This document shows positions 18,564-26,589 of a DNA stretch of 64,000 bases, in pieces; position 1 is the first letter of the stretch; each line of letters starts with the position of its first letter. The notes under the pieces are model-generated. The model was not told the DNA's origin. It saw only the letters and a program-made list of their open reading frames with translations, and ran no database searches. The translations under genes were made by a program, and so were the position numbers. Origin of the DNA: Streptococcus pseudopneumoniae (GTDB lineage: Bacteria > Bacillota > Bacilli > Lactobacillales > Streptococcaceae). The stretch spans positions 62,001-126,000 of the forward strand of contig NZ_JUQX01000026.1 of assembly GCF_001074565.1 (NCBI RefSeq), in the 5' to 3' direction.

Positions 18564-18631
18564 AAAAAGCCCTCTAAAATTAGAGAGTTGATTTGAGCCC
18601 GGGCTAAAATCCTAGTGAAACAAAAAAATCT
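18564..18631. repeat. 68-bp direct repeat, left copy, with terminator of cadD
   Basis: 67 of 68 bases match 19971-20038. Read on the minus strand, it begins immediately at the cadD stop, contains a 22-bp near-palindrome centred on AGCCCGGGCT and then a hairpin (CTCTAA/TTAGAG) with T run that would terminate cadD. With the right copy it brackets cadD and the CRISPR array. Confidence 0.85.
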
Positions 18632-19241
18632 ACACGATCAGAAAAGTCTCTATCGTGCCATTTTCATACATGATGTATAGTCCAAGTAGAATGAATACTA
18701 TGGGCACAATGATTCGCTCGTATTTTTCAATTGTCTCGAATATTAACGGAATAGAGGATAACATCCGACTAATCTCGCAAAAGATAATTATGCCGATTAC
18801 AAACACAAGCAACGCCACGAGGGTCTGTGACCAATCTAACGAAGCAAAATAAGGTATATAGATACCTAAATTATCTCCGCCAGACGCAATTGTCAGCAAT
18901 GTAACTGTCCAAAACAGTTGATTTGCCTTGCTTTGTTCTAATCTTTCAATAATTTCTTCCTCTTCTTCCTCACCTTCTCCAACAATTGCAAAGCGAATCC
19001 CTAAATAGATAGGGATTAAACCAAGCAATCCAACCATCCATTCTTCAGGCACGAAATTAACGACATAAGCAGCAACTAAACTCGTCCCTACAAGTAAGCC
19101 TGTTCCTAGATATTGCCCCGCATAAATATGCCATTTCTGTTTATTCTGTGATAGCTGTGCAAATAAAATAATTAAAATAATTAAATAATCGATACTGGTG
19201 GAAATATAAACACCAATAGCAGATATGATTGTCTGTCCCAT
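18630..19241 (-). CDS. cadD: CadD-family cadmium/cation resistance transporter
   Basis: 203 residues, the size of CadD proteins. Five to six hydrophobic segments are interrupted by a very acidic cytoplasmic loop (GEGEEEEEEIIERLEQ, about 108-123). The family, related to LysE-type exporters, confers cadmium and sometimes zinc tolerance; the exported ion is not proven here. AGGAGG precedes the ATG by 5 bases. The gene stands alone, with its own operator-like inverted repeat upstream and a terminator in the 68-bp repeat downstream. A cadD-rpsO neighbourhood is also known in pneumococci. Confidence 0.85.
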   Translation of the reverse strand: MGQTIISAIGVYISTSIDYLIILIILFAQLSQNKQKWHIYAGQYLGTGLLVGTSLVAAYVVNFVPEEWMVGLLGLIPIYLGIRFAIVGEGEEEEEEIIERLEQSKANQLFWTVTLLTIASGGDNLGIYIPYFASLDWSQTLVALLVFVIGIIIFCEISRMLSSIPLIFETIEKYERIIVPIVFILLGLYIMYENGTIETFLIV

Positions 19242-19409
19242 AAAAACCTCCTGTATTAGTTAGTAATAAATCAGCAGATTTTAGGAGAGCACAGACACAT
19301 TAATTTAGCTATCGCTAGTGGGTAATGTCGAACGTAGGAAAGCATTTTACTCCTCCTCAAAACGTAGTTACAAAGTAATTTCTAACTGGAATTCGGTGAC
19401 TACTTCCAT
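19242..19409 (-). other. Structured 5' leader of cadD
   Basis: About 165 bases between the putative promoter and the cadD ATG. On the minus strand GACATTA pairs with TAATGTGTC and encloses TAGC-GATA-GCTA, so the mRNA leader has a nested hairpin; a GGAGGAG stretch followed by AAAATGC is also present. I do not recognise it as a known riboswitch, and I did not find the yybP-ykoY core. Confidence 0.5.
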
Positions 19410-19445
19410 GTAAAGTATAACATACTATACTTTACTTCGTAAAGT
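19410..19445 (-). promoter_or_regulatory. Palindromic operator in the cadD promoter
   Basis: GTAAAGTATA and TATACTTTAC form a perfect 10-bp inverted repeat around a 6-bp centre (19410-19435); a third GTAAAGT half-site follows 3 bp later (19439-19445). On the minus strand the repeat contains TATACT, a candidate -10 for cadD. This layout suits a dimeric metal-sensing repressor, but no regulator gene is adjacent and the family is unknown. Confidence 0.7.
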
Positions 19446-19539
19446 GTGGGCTCTCCGAGGGGGCTTGCAGACAGTTACTCGGCTTGAAAAGCCGAGTAAC
19501 TGCGCACCTTCATGGTGTCATTAGCTGATACCATTTGAG
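19446..19539 (+). other. CRISPR leader region
   Basis: The 94 bases before the first repeat. It ends with ATTTGAG (19533-19539), the leader-end sequence established for type II-A arrays such as Streptococcus thermophilus CRISPR1. Inside are a strong hairpin (CAGTTACTCGGCTT with AAGCCGAGTAACTG, 3-nt loop) and, next to the first repeat, an imperfect dyad ATGGTGTCA/TGATACCAT. No clear -35/-10 pair is visible. Confidence 0.7.
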
Positions 19540-19963
19540 GTTTTTGTAGTCTCCAAAATTGTGATCGATAAAACAATTGGCTCATCGTTACAAACAAGCT
19601 GGCAGTTTTTGTAGTCTCCAAAATTGTGATCGATAAAACCCACATAGACACCATTGGTAGCAGTCGCCTGTTTTTGTAGTCTCCAAAATTGTGATCGATA
19701 AAACTACTATTATGATGGATGTATTAGTTTTACTGTTTTTGTAGTCTCCAAAATTGTGATCGATAAAACAATGTCTCAAGCTTGGTCCCCTTAGGCAGGT
19801 TTTTGTAGTCTCCAAAATTGTGATCGATAAAACGCCCATCAGTTTCTTCCTTCCAATCGGATAGTTTTTGTAGTCTCCAAAATTGTGACCGATAAAACCA
19901 TTTTCGTTCTTCTTGTGTGAGAGTTTCTGTTTTTGTAGTCTCCAAAATTATGACCAATAAAAC
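19540..19963 (+). CRISPR. CRISPR array, 7 repeats and 6 spacers, type II-A-like, no cas genes in window
   Basis: Seven 35-bp repeats start GTTTTTGTAGTCTCC and end GATCGATAAAAC, at 19540, 19605, 19670, 19735, 19799, 19864 and 19929. Spacers are 30 bp, one is 29 bp. Repeat 6 has one change (GTGACC) and repeat 7 has three (TTATGACCAAT), so the right end is leader-distal. The repeat start resembles the S. thermophilus CRISPR1 repeat. Six unrelated spacers indicate past acquisition. No cas9, cas1, cas2 or csn2 lies within roughly 19 kb to the left or 44 kb to the right in this window, and I saw no anti-repeat that would mark a tracrRNA. Confidence 0.95.
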
Positions 19964-19970
19964 CTCAATA

Positions 19971-20038
19971 AAAAAGCCCTCTAAAATTAGAGAGCTGATT
20001 TGAGCCCGGGCTAAAATCCTAGTGAAACAAAAAAATCT
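19971..20038. repeat. 68-bp direct repeat, right copy
   Basis: Same orientation and 67/68 identical to 18564-18631, with the same terminator hairpin and AGCCCGGGCT palindrome. It begins 7 bp after the last CRISPR repeat. Confidence 0.85.
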
Positions 20039-20054
20039 CCCCGAAGGGAGATGA
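20030..20054 (-). terminator. Terminator-like hairpin downstream of rpsO
   Basis: Minus-strand ATCTCCC/GGGAGAT stem with a 4-nt loop (TTCG) followed by a run of seven T, a compact and strong intrinsic terminator. It partly overlaps the right 68-bp repeat. Confidence 0.75.
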
Positions 20055-20069
20055 TCTGGTTTATTTTAC

Positions 20070-20130
20070 CTTACAGTGCTAGGAACCGTAACCGAAGATA
20101 ATACTTGAGTATATCGAGGTAGGGTGACAA
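20070..20130. repeat. 61-bp BOX-like repeat, copy 2
   Basis: Partner of 18500-18560 (54 of 61 bases equal). Here too it is followed directly by a terminator-type hairpin, so the pair 'module plus hairpin' seems to be the duplicated unit. Confidence 0.6.
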
Positions 20131-20134
20131 AAGT

Positions 20135-20162
20135 AAAAAAGCTCTCTGAATATCAGAGAGCT
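20135..20162 (-). terminator. Intrinsic terminator of rpsO
   Basis: On the minus strand AGCTCTCTG/CAGAGAGCT with a 5-nt loop precedes a run of six T. It is the first clear terminator after the rpsO stop. Confidence 0.8.
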
Positions 20163-20167
20163 CAAGT

Positions 20168-20269
20168 CTTGCTGGATAAAACGTTTATAGACTAGGCGAC
20201 GAGGCGAAGATTGTACTAATGGTACATCGAGCTGAAGCCAATGAAGTATAGAAACGTTTTAGACGCAAG
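20168..20269. repeat. 102-bp inverted-repeat element abutting rpsO
   Basis: Left arm CTTGCTGGATAAAACGTTT and right arm AAACGTTTTAGACGCAAG form imperfect 22-bp terminal inverted repeats; a second dyad (TGTAC/GTACA) sits in the middle. Size and form suit a miniature mobile element such as the pneumococcal RUP family, but I cannot confirm the family. Its right end touches the rpsO stop codon. Confidence 0.55.
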
Positions 20270-20270
20270 A

Positions 20271-20540
20271 TTAGCGACGAAGTCCAAGAGAGTTGATTAA
20301 CTCACGGTAACGGTTAACGTCGTTTTTACGCAAGTATGCAAGCAAGTTACGACGGCGACCGATTTTCTTCATCAATCCACGGTAAGTAGCGTGGTCTTTT
20401 TTGTGTTGTTTGATGTGTTCGTTAAGGTGGTTGATTTCCCAAGTAAGGACAGCAACTTGAACCTCTACTGAACCTGTATCACCTTCGTGACGTGCATATT
20501 GTGCGATGATTTCATTTTTTTTCTCTTTTGAGATTGCCAT
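20271..20540 (-). CDS. rpsO: 30S ribosomal protein S15
   Basis: 89 residues, exact family length. [16 protein letters not shown] at the start and the central [19 protein letters not shown] with [10 protein letters not shown] are the 16S-rRNA-binding helices of S15. A near-ideal promoter and a hairpin-containing leader lie upstream; the stop codon abuts an inverted-repeat element and terminators follow. Confidence 0.98.
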   Translation of the reverse strand: MAISKEKKNEIIAQYARHEGDTGSVEVQVAVLTWEINHLNEHIKQHKKDHATYRGLMKKIGRRRNLLAYLRKNDVNRYRELINSLGLRR

Positions 20541-20626
20541 GATGTTTCTCCTTTTTATTTGGCTTCATCCGAGTGACAGGTTGGCATGCCTGTAACCAAG
20601 AAGAAGTTATTTGTCTTTACGACAGT
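20541..20626 (-). promoter_or_regulatory. rpsO mRNA leader (probable S15 autoregulatory site)
   Basis: The leader contains GGTTACAGGCATGCC and AACCTGT pairing segments before AAGGAG and the start. S15 leaders in Firmicutes often bind S15 for feedback control; the hairpin is seen, the regulation is inferred. Confidence 0.5.
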
Positions 20627-20630
20627 TCTT

Positions 20631-20659
20631 ATTCTACCAAGAAGCAGGGACTTTGTCAA
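20631..20659 (-). promoter_or_regulatory. Sigma-A promoter of rpsO
   Basis: TTGACA and TAGAAT on the minus strand with a 17-bp spacer, about 90 bp before the rpsO ATG. Confidence 0.85.
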
Positions 20660-20684
20660 CTGATTTACTGTTTAAACCCTTGAA

Positions 20685-23387
20685 TTACTCTACTGATTTC
20701 AGGGCTTCGAGCATATCCACCTTTCTTAGGTGGTGATTGACAAAGAGGCCTAATAAGGCTAAGATTACAGTCACTGCGACGATTGGAAGAGCATAGACTT
20801 CCCAGCTGACTCGTGGATAAAAAAGTATGGTGGCAGGTGAAATCATTTGTATCAAAAATTGATGTAAATAGTAGCCAGCTACCAAACCAAGAACAATCCC
20901 CACAAGGGATAGCACTATGGTCTCGCGGTAGATATAGAAGGTCACTTCTTTATTGTGGAAACCGAGAACCTTGATAGTGGAAAGTTCGCGGATACGTTCT
21001 GCCACATTGATATTGGTGAGATTGTAAAGAATGACAATGGCTAATAAGACGGAAACAAGAACAAGGATTGCCATGGTTTTATTGAGAGAATTGGCTACAG
21101 ATTCAAAGAGGTGGATGGCCGTTGCATTTTGGACCACCCCAGAAACAGCAGGTTTTTCCATGAAAACAGCCGCTTCTTTCTCTGTATTGGAAGGTGTTGG
21201 CTCTTTTAATTTTACTAAGTAGGTATTGTCTTGTGGACTGGTGCCATAGACTTGTTCGTAAGTCGCTCGTTTGAGATAAACAAAGTGTCCAACATAGTTT
21301 TCAGAAATAGCCGCGACCTTGATTTCCTTCCCGTCAAGCTCCAGCTCGTCCCCAACCGTAACACCTGCTAGTTGGGCTAGTTTTTGACTCACGACCGCTC
21401 CATCAGTGAACTCCACCTCTTGCCCATTTTCCTCTAATGCGATAAAAGGCTTGAAGTCTTCTCCACTAGTAACCATCATGGTAATCGTTTGAAGGCCTGC
21501 TTTTCCTTTGAAATCTTTTTCAATGGTTTTAGAGTAAATCTTTTGATAAGCATGGATACGGTCCACTTGCAAGGCACTTTCTAAATCGGCCTTTTCTTGC
21601 TCACTGGCACTGCTCTTTTCCGCTACAATCATCTGGTATTGCTGGATTTGTTCAAATTGACGCTCCACAACTCCTCCTACAGAAGACTGAATACCAAGAC
21701 CTGCAAATAGGAGAGCAACCGAACCCGCAACTCCAAATATGGTCATCAACATCCGTTGCTTATAACGGAAAATATTTCGCGCTGTAACCTTATGAGTGAA
21801 GCTCAAATGACTCCATATAAAGCTCAACCGTTCCATCAAAATCTTTGATCCTTTAACGGGAGGTTTGGGAAGCAAAAGTTGGGTTGCTTCATCGTGTAAT
21901 TCCCTTCGCGCCACCAGATAAGCTGGCAAAACGCTGGATACCCAACTTAAAGCTAGGGCAAGGAGGCTATAAGACCAGTAAAAATACTCCTGGCTTTTCC
22001 CAATGACCATTCCAGCTGTTATAACATCCGAAATGACGCCTGCAAGGAGATAATGTCCAAGAAGCGTTCCTATAAGGGTTCCCACAGTTCCTGCAAGAAA
22101 ACCATAGAGGACAAACTTGGCAATTATATCTTGATTCCGGTAACCTAGAGCCTTGAAAATACCAGCATTGGTACGCTCTTCATCCACAAAGCGAGTCATC
22201 GTTGTAAAGGTCACCATTGCAGCGACCATATAAAGCACCACGGGGAAGATATTCCCGACAGAACGAATGCTTGCTGAAGCGTTACTGTACATGAGATAGC
22301 CTTGACCACCTGGCATGGTTTGGCGGTTGTATACATGGTATTTCGGCTCTGCCAGTTCATCCAGCTCTTTCTGACGCTGTTCAAGCTTCTCTTTTTCCTT
22401 GGCTAGATTACTCTCTGTCTGAGCCATTTTTTCTTTTTCTGTAGCCAATTCTTCCTTAGCTTTTGTCAGCTGTCCCTCGATTTGACTCTTTTGCGGTTCT
22501 GGTAAAGCGGTCGCTTGTTCTTCTTGCGTTTTCAAGCGACTTTCAGCCTGCTCTAACTGACTCTTGCCTTTTTGAAAGTTACTTTCAGCTGTTTGTAGTT
22601 GTTCTTTTCCAGCTTCTAAGCTCTTTTGCCCATTTGTTTTGATGCTTACCAATCGTTTTTGACCATTATCAGCAAGCATGTCTTGCAAGTCTTCCTGATG
22701 TTGAGCTCGTTTGGTCCTATAGTCTGATGAAAAAGCATCCAGGTTTTTTAAATCATCATAGCGCACACGCGCAATACTATACACTTCTGTATCAAACTGA
22801 CTGGCTACAAGCACTCCATAGCCAGCTAAACTTCCATTTCCACTACTAGCCCCTCCCAAGTCTTCTTGAGAAAGCATCTCACCCGACTGAACAAATCCTG
22901 AAATGGTGTAAGTTTGGGATTTCAAAAAGGACTTCCCCTCTTCTTTCTTGCTAAAGGTGATTGTCTGTCCAATCTGATAGCGGTCTTTCCAGAATTCAGC
23001 TAAGGCAATTTCCCCATCAGCCTCTGGAAGTCGCCCTTCTGTCACTTGGAAGGTTGAAATATCCTCTGGCTTGGAATAAAGTCGAATTGCTTCTTCACTT
23101 TTTTCAACGGTTAGGTCTGCCATATAGCCAAACTCGACACTTGCTCCTTGAAGGGTCTTTAGTTCGTCCAGATCTTCTTTGTCCAAGCCATAATCAGCTA
23201 TCACTGCCAGATCCAAAGTATTGGCTTTACGGAGATAATCTTCTGCCGTACGTTCCATATTTGGACTAGTCACTTTGAGCCCTACTAGAGCTAAAGAACC
23301 CAGCATCATCAAGGTCAGGATAGAAGCAAAGCGTCCCTTGGAAGCAATCACCGACTGGAACATGTCTTTTCGGTATGTTTTTTTCAT
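20685..23387 (-). CDS. FtsX/MacB-type ABC transporter permease with coiled-coil domain
   Basis: 900 residues from ATG 23387, two bases after the ATPase stop; codons upstream fall inside the ATPase gene. One N-terminal membrane helix, a large extracellular domain with a Lys/Glu/Gln-rich coiled coil (about 265-345), three helices, a second extracellular domain and four C-terminal helices (last FtsX domain about 760-890). Two FtsX domains are therefore fused in one chain. Such exporters, paired with a LolD-type ATPase, often handle lipids or antimicrobial peptides or act on the envelope; substrate unknown. Confidence 0.88.
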   Translation of the reverse strand: MKKTYRKDMFQSVIASKGRFASILTLMMLGSLALVGLKVTSPNMERTAEDYLRKANTLDLAVIADYGLDKEDLDELKTLQGASVEFGYMADLTVEKSEEAIRLYSKPEDISTFQVTEGRLPEADGEIALAEFWKDRYQIGQTITFSKKEEGKSFLKSQTYTISGFVQSGEMLSQEDLGGASSGNGSLAGYGVLVASQFDTEVYSIARVRYDDLKNLDAFSSDYRTKRAQHQEDLQDMLADNGQKRLVSIKTNGQKSLEAGKEQLQTAESNFQKGKSQLEQAESRLKTQEEQATALPEPQKSQIEGQLTKAKEELATEKEKMAQTESNLAKEKEKLEQRQKELDELAEPKYHVYNRQTMPGGQGYLMYSNASASIRSVGNIFPVVLYMVAAMVTFTTMTRFVDEERTNAGIFKALGYRNQDIIAKFVLYGFLAGTVGTLIGTLLGHYLLAGVISDVITAGMVIGKSQEYFYWSYSLLALALSWVSSVLPAYLVARRELHDEATQLLLPKPPVKGSKILMERLSFIWSHLSFTHKVTARNIFRYKQRMLMTIFGVAGSVALLFAGLGIQSSVGGVVERQFEQIQQYQMIVAEKSSASEQEKADLESALQVDRIHAYQKIYSKTIEKDFKGKAGLQTITMMVTSGEDFKPFIALEENGQEVEFTDGAVVSQKLAQLAGVTVGDELELDGKEIKVAAISENYVGHFVYLKRATYEQVYGTSPQDNTYLVKLKEPTPSNTEKEAAVFMEKPAVSGVVQNATAIHLFESVANSLNKTMAILVLVSVLLAIVILYNLTNINVAERIRELSTIKVLGFHNKEVTFYIYRETIVLSLVGIVLGLVAGYYLHQFLIQMISPATILFYPRVSWEVYALPIVAVTVILALLGLFVNHHLRKVDMLEALKSVE

Positions 23388-23388
23388 G

Positions 23389-24090
23389 CTAATACTCCAA
23401 TGTATCAATATCCTGTGGATGCTCATTGATTGTTACGTTCTTAACCGTAGCATCACGCATGTAAATCACCCGATCTGCGATAGGAGCTAACGCGCTATTA
23501 TGGGTCACGATAATCACCGTTGCTCCTTTTTGACGAGACATGTCTTGGAGAATCTTCAAGACTTGCTTCCCCGTCTGGTAATCCAAGGCACCTGTTGGTT
23601 CATCACAAAGGAGGATTTTAGGATTTTTGGCTACAGCACGTGCAATGGAGACTCGCTGTTGCTCCCCTCCAGAAAGCTGGGCTGGAAAGTTATTGAGGCG
23701 ATGAGCCAGACCTACGTCTTTGAGCACTTGCTCAGGATCCAAGGCATCCGCTACGATTTCTGAGGCCAACTCCACGTTTTCCTTGGCTGTCAGATTAGAG
23801 ACCAGATTGTAAAATTGAAAAACAAAGCCTACATCTTCACGACGATAGTTTGTTCGTTGGTGCGAACTATAGTTGGCAATATTGGCACCATCAATCCAAA
23901 TCTCTCCCTCATCATTAGTATCCATACCTCCTAAAAGATTGAGAACGGTTGATTTTCCAGCACCTGAAGCGCCAAGTATGATAACCAACTCCCCTTTTTC
24001 AATTTCAAAATTCACATCACGATTAGCCACAATCTCCGTATCCCCAACCTGGTAACGCTTACAGCTGTGTTTCATTACAATATAAGCCAT
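23389..24090 (-). CDS. MacB/LolD-type ABC transporter ATPase
   Basis: 233 residues from ATG 24090 ([10 protein letters not shown]). Walker [10 protein letters not shown]-loop FQFYNLV, signature LSGGEQQR, Walker [13 protein letters not shown] and H-loop VTHN are all intact. The family drives FtsX-type permeases, and the large permease gene follows after a 1-bp gap, so they form one exporter. Confidence 0.92.
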   Translation of the reverse strand: MAYIVMKHSCKRYQVGDTEIVANRDVNFEIEKGELVIILGASGAGKSTVLNLLGGMDTNDEGEIWIDGANIANYSSHQRTNYRREDVGFVFQFYNLVSNLTAKENVELASEIVADALDPEQVLKDVGLAHRLNNFPAQLSGGEQQRVSIARAVAKNPKILLCDEPTGALDYQTGKQVLKILQDMSRQKGATVIIVTHNSALAPIADRVIYMRDATVKNVTINEHPQDIDTLEY

Positions 24091-24172
24091 CAGACACACC
24101 TTCTCTCAAATAAATTACTTCTTATTATCATTATAACGCTTTTTCAACTAGTTGGAAACCAGAAGCAAAAAC

Positions 24173-24199
24173 AAAAAGCCTAGGAATCCTAGGCTTTCT
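24173..24199 (-). terminator. Intrinsic terminator of gpmA
   Basis: An 11-bp stem AAAGCCTAGGA/TCCTAGGCTTT with almost no loop followed by TTGTTTTT on the minus strand, 12 bp after the gpmA stop. Confidence 0.85.
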
Positions 24200-24208
24200 G
24201 TTTATAGA

Positions 24209-24901
24209 TTATTTTCCAAGGTAGTATTCAGAAACTACGTTCAATTTTTCGTCAAATTCGAATACCAATGGTGGGAAGTTAGGAATTTCAACGCCCATGA
24301 TTTCATCATCTGACAATTGTTTGATGTGTTTAACAAGGGCACGGATTGAGTTACCGTGAGCTCCTACGAATACGTTCTTGCCATCTTTAAGAGCTGGCGC
24401 GATTTTGTCTTCCCAGAATGGAAGGGCACGTTCCAAAGTCACTTTCAAGTTTTCAGCATCTGGAACAACTGTATCGTCAAGGTTAGCGTAACGACGATCG
24501 TTGTGCGCTGAATATTGATCATCTCTGTCCATATTTGGAGGCAATACATCATAAGAACGACGCCAAATGTGAACTTGCTCATCCCCGAATTGTTCTGCCG
24601 CTTCTGCTTTATTTTTACCAGTCAAACCACCGTAGTGACGTTCGTTCAAGCGCCATGATTTTTCAACTGGAACCCAAAGTTGATCTGAATATTCAAGAGC
24701 CAAATTAGTTGTTTTAATAGCACGAGTCAAAACTGATGTGAAAGCAATATCAAACTCAATTCCTGCTTCTTTAATCAATTTACCAGCGTCAATCGCTTGT
24801 TGTGTTCCTTTTTCAGAGAGGTCTACGTCAGCCCAACCAGTGAAGAGGTTTGCTTTGTTCCATTCAGACTCACCGTGGCGAGCAAAAACTAATTTTACCA
24901 T
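24209..24901 (-). CDS. gpmA: 2,3-bisphosphoglycerate-dependent phosphoglycerate mutase
   Basis: 230 residues. The phosphohistidine motif [10 protein letters not shown] is at residues 5-14 and [11 protein letters not shown] holds the second active-site histidine. Interconverts 3- and 2-phosphoglycerate in glycolysis. Single gene with its own terminator and an AAGGAG ribosome site, consistent with high expression. Confidence 0.97.
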   Translation of the reverse strand: MVKLVFARHGESEWNKANLFTGWADVDLSEKGTQQAIDAGKLIKEAGIEFDIAFTSVLTRAIKTTNLALEYSDQLWVPVEKSWRLNERHYGGLTGKNKAEAAEQFGDEQVHIWRRSYDVLPPNMDRDDQYSAHNDRRYANLDDTVVPDAENLKVTLERALPFWEDKIAPALKDGKNVFVGAHGNSIRALVKHIKQLSDDEIMGVEIPNFPPLVFEFDEKLNVVSEYYLGK

Positions 24902-24991
24902 TAGAAGTTCTCCTTTTATTTTCCGAGGTAACCCTCGTTTATCTATTCTATTTTACACAATTTTTCACAAAAAAGCTAGTTAAAATCAACT

Positions 24992-25024
24992 AAAAAGAGA
25001 AGAGCTTATCAGTCTTCTCTTTAT
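24992..25024 (-). terminator. Terminator after the small membrane protein gene
   Basis: Minus-strand AAAGAGAAGA/TCTTCTCTTT stem with a 9-nt loop followed by TTTAG. Lies between the 25088-25468 gene and gpmA. Confidence 0.65.
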
Positions 25025-25087
25025 CACACTATCATAATTGTTCTCGATAGAGGATGAAATAGTCCCCAAAAAATAATTGGAAAACTA

Positions 25088-25468
25088 CTACTCTTCAATT
25101 ACAAATTTTTTCAATGTTCCAAAGTAAAGTGAACCACCAATAATGGTTAGAATTCCACCTACCCATCCTAAAAATGGAATCAAGCCGACCGCACCACCTA
25201 CAATGAGCAAGACAGAAGGTGCATTCGTAACACGTTCATCATCTTTATAATACACAATAGCCACAATTCCCAATACTAAAACAGCAATTTTAACCAATGA
25301 CAAAATAATTGAGAGCCCTGTTAATGTCCCAACTGTTACATCTGCGTCTTCAGTTGCCGCAGCAGCTCCAACAGCCATGATAAACATGATGACTGGCGCT
25401 AAAAGCAATACAATTCCTGAAATAAGACCAAAAATAGCGTTAACACGAGCAAGTGTATTTGTTTTCAT
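25088..25468 (-). CDS. Small membrane protein, DUF4064-like
   Basis: 126 residues with three to four hydrophobic segments (about 10-35, 50-72, 80-98 and 100-115) and a charged KDDERVT loop. Glycine-rich ends (VGGAVGLIPFLGWVGGIL) recall DUF4064-type membrane proteins of Firmicutes. No catalytic motif is seen. A decayed paralogue is recognisable at about 26590-26835, so the family was once duplicated here. Function unknown. Confidence 0.7.
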   Translation of the reverse strand: MKTNTLARVNAIFGLISGIVLLLAPVIMFIMAVGAAAATEDADVTVGTLTGLSIILSLVKIAVLVLGIVAIVYYKDDERVTNAPSVLLIVGGAVGLIPFLGWVGGILTIIGGSLYFGTLKKFVIEE

Positions 25469-25674
25469 AATATAATCTCCTTAAAATTTTTATAGGTATC
25501 ATTCTATCATAATTCATCTAAAAATTAAACAATCTTATAAAATTTTATAAAATAAAAACTTGCATAATATGAAATAAAATTAAGCAAATATGTAGAAAGA
25601 AATTTCCATTTCACTCTTGCTAGTCTCCTTACTTTTTGTTAGAATGATATCAAAAAATAACGAAGGTTAGCATT

Positions 25675-26466
25675 ATGCCACAACATCTCTTTAAAGAATT
25701 GGTTCAACTGGAGCAAGTAGAGGCTCTAGCTCTAGGAGGATCACGAGCTGGACAAGATTTTGACAAAGACTCTGACTATGATGTATATGTCTACCTCAGT
25801 GCTCCTCTCTCGCCAGACATACGAAAAGAAATTCTCAGTAAATACTGCTCCTATATGGAAATTGGCAATCAATTTTGGGAATTGGAGGATGATTGTGTTC
25901 TCAATAATGGCATCGAGATTGAACTGATTTACCGCTCTTTAGACGAATTCGACAAAGATTTACAGATCGTAGTTTTAGAGCACCAAGCCCAGAATTCTTA
26001 CACTACTTGTATGTGGTACAATCTACTCAACAGCAAGATTCTCTACGATCGAGATGGTCACTATGCTGCCCTCCAGAAAAAGTACAATCTTCCTTATCCA
26101 GCTGAGCTGAAAAAGAATATCATCAATAAGCAATTCCTGCTTCTCGACCAAGCTATGCCAGCTTTTTCAAGACAAATCAAAAAAGCCCTCAAACGCCAGG
26201 ACTTACTCAGCATCAATCACCGCAGTAGCGAGTTTTTCGCTTCTTATTTCGATTTGCTCTTTGCCTTCAATGAACAGCTCCATCCAGGAGAAAAACGCAT
26301 GCTCCAGTATGCCAAAGAAAATTGCTCCCGCCTGCCTCGGGATTTTGAATCCAATATCCAAGACTACTTCCAACATCTCTACCAGCCAGACCAGCAACAG
26401 AAAGCGGTCCTAGCCTTGGATAGACTCCTAGACAATCTTAAGCACTTGATTGAACCATCCATCTAG
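25675..26466 (+). CDS. Nucleotidyltransferase-fold protein (DUF4037-like)
   Basis: 263 residues. The N-terminus has GGSRAG followed by DSDYDVYVY, the GS...DxD signature of the minimal nucleotidyltransferase superfamily, and a third acidic residue in IEIELIY. The C-terminal half is helical and matches DUF4037-type domains. Some relatives inactivate aminoglycosides or lincosamides, others are toxin- or tRNA-related; nothing here identifies the substrate. Monocistronic with a strong terminator. Confidence 0.75.
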   Translation: MPQHLFKELVQLEQVEALALGGSRAGQDFDKDSDYDVYVYLSAPLSPDIRKEILSKYCSYMEIGNQFWELEDDCVLNNGIEIELIYRSLDEFDKDLQIVVLEHQAQNSYTTCMWYNLLNSKILYDRDGHYAALQKKYNLPYPAELKKNIINKQFLLLDQAMPAFSRQIKKALKRQDLLSINHRSSEFFASYFDLLFAFNEQLHPGEKRMLQYAKENCSRLPRDFESNIQDYFQHLYQPDQQQKAVLALDRLLDNLKHLIEPSI

Positions 26467-26479
26467 AATTTCAACAGAT

Positions 26480-26526
26480 AAAAAGCTCATGAAGCCAGTT
26501 TTTTAGCTGATTCATGAGCTTTTTAA
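26480..26526 (+). terminator. Intrinsic terminator of the nucleotidyltransferase gene
   Basis: AAAAAGCTCATGAA pairs with TTCATGAGCTTTTT, a 14-bp perfect stem with T run. The symmetrical A/T ends would let it work in both directions. Confidence 0.85.
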
Positions 26527-26589
26527 ATCTTCACAATATATAGCAATTCATTAGCCGACAAAAAAGCAAACATTCCAGTTCCCTTCTGT

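Noticed and set aside
25675-26466. Antibiotic nucleotidyltransferase
   Set aside because: Only the superfamily fold is supported; no features specific for aminoglycoside or lincosamide enzymes were seen.
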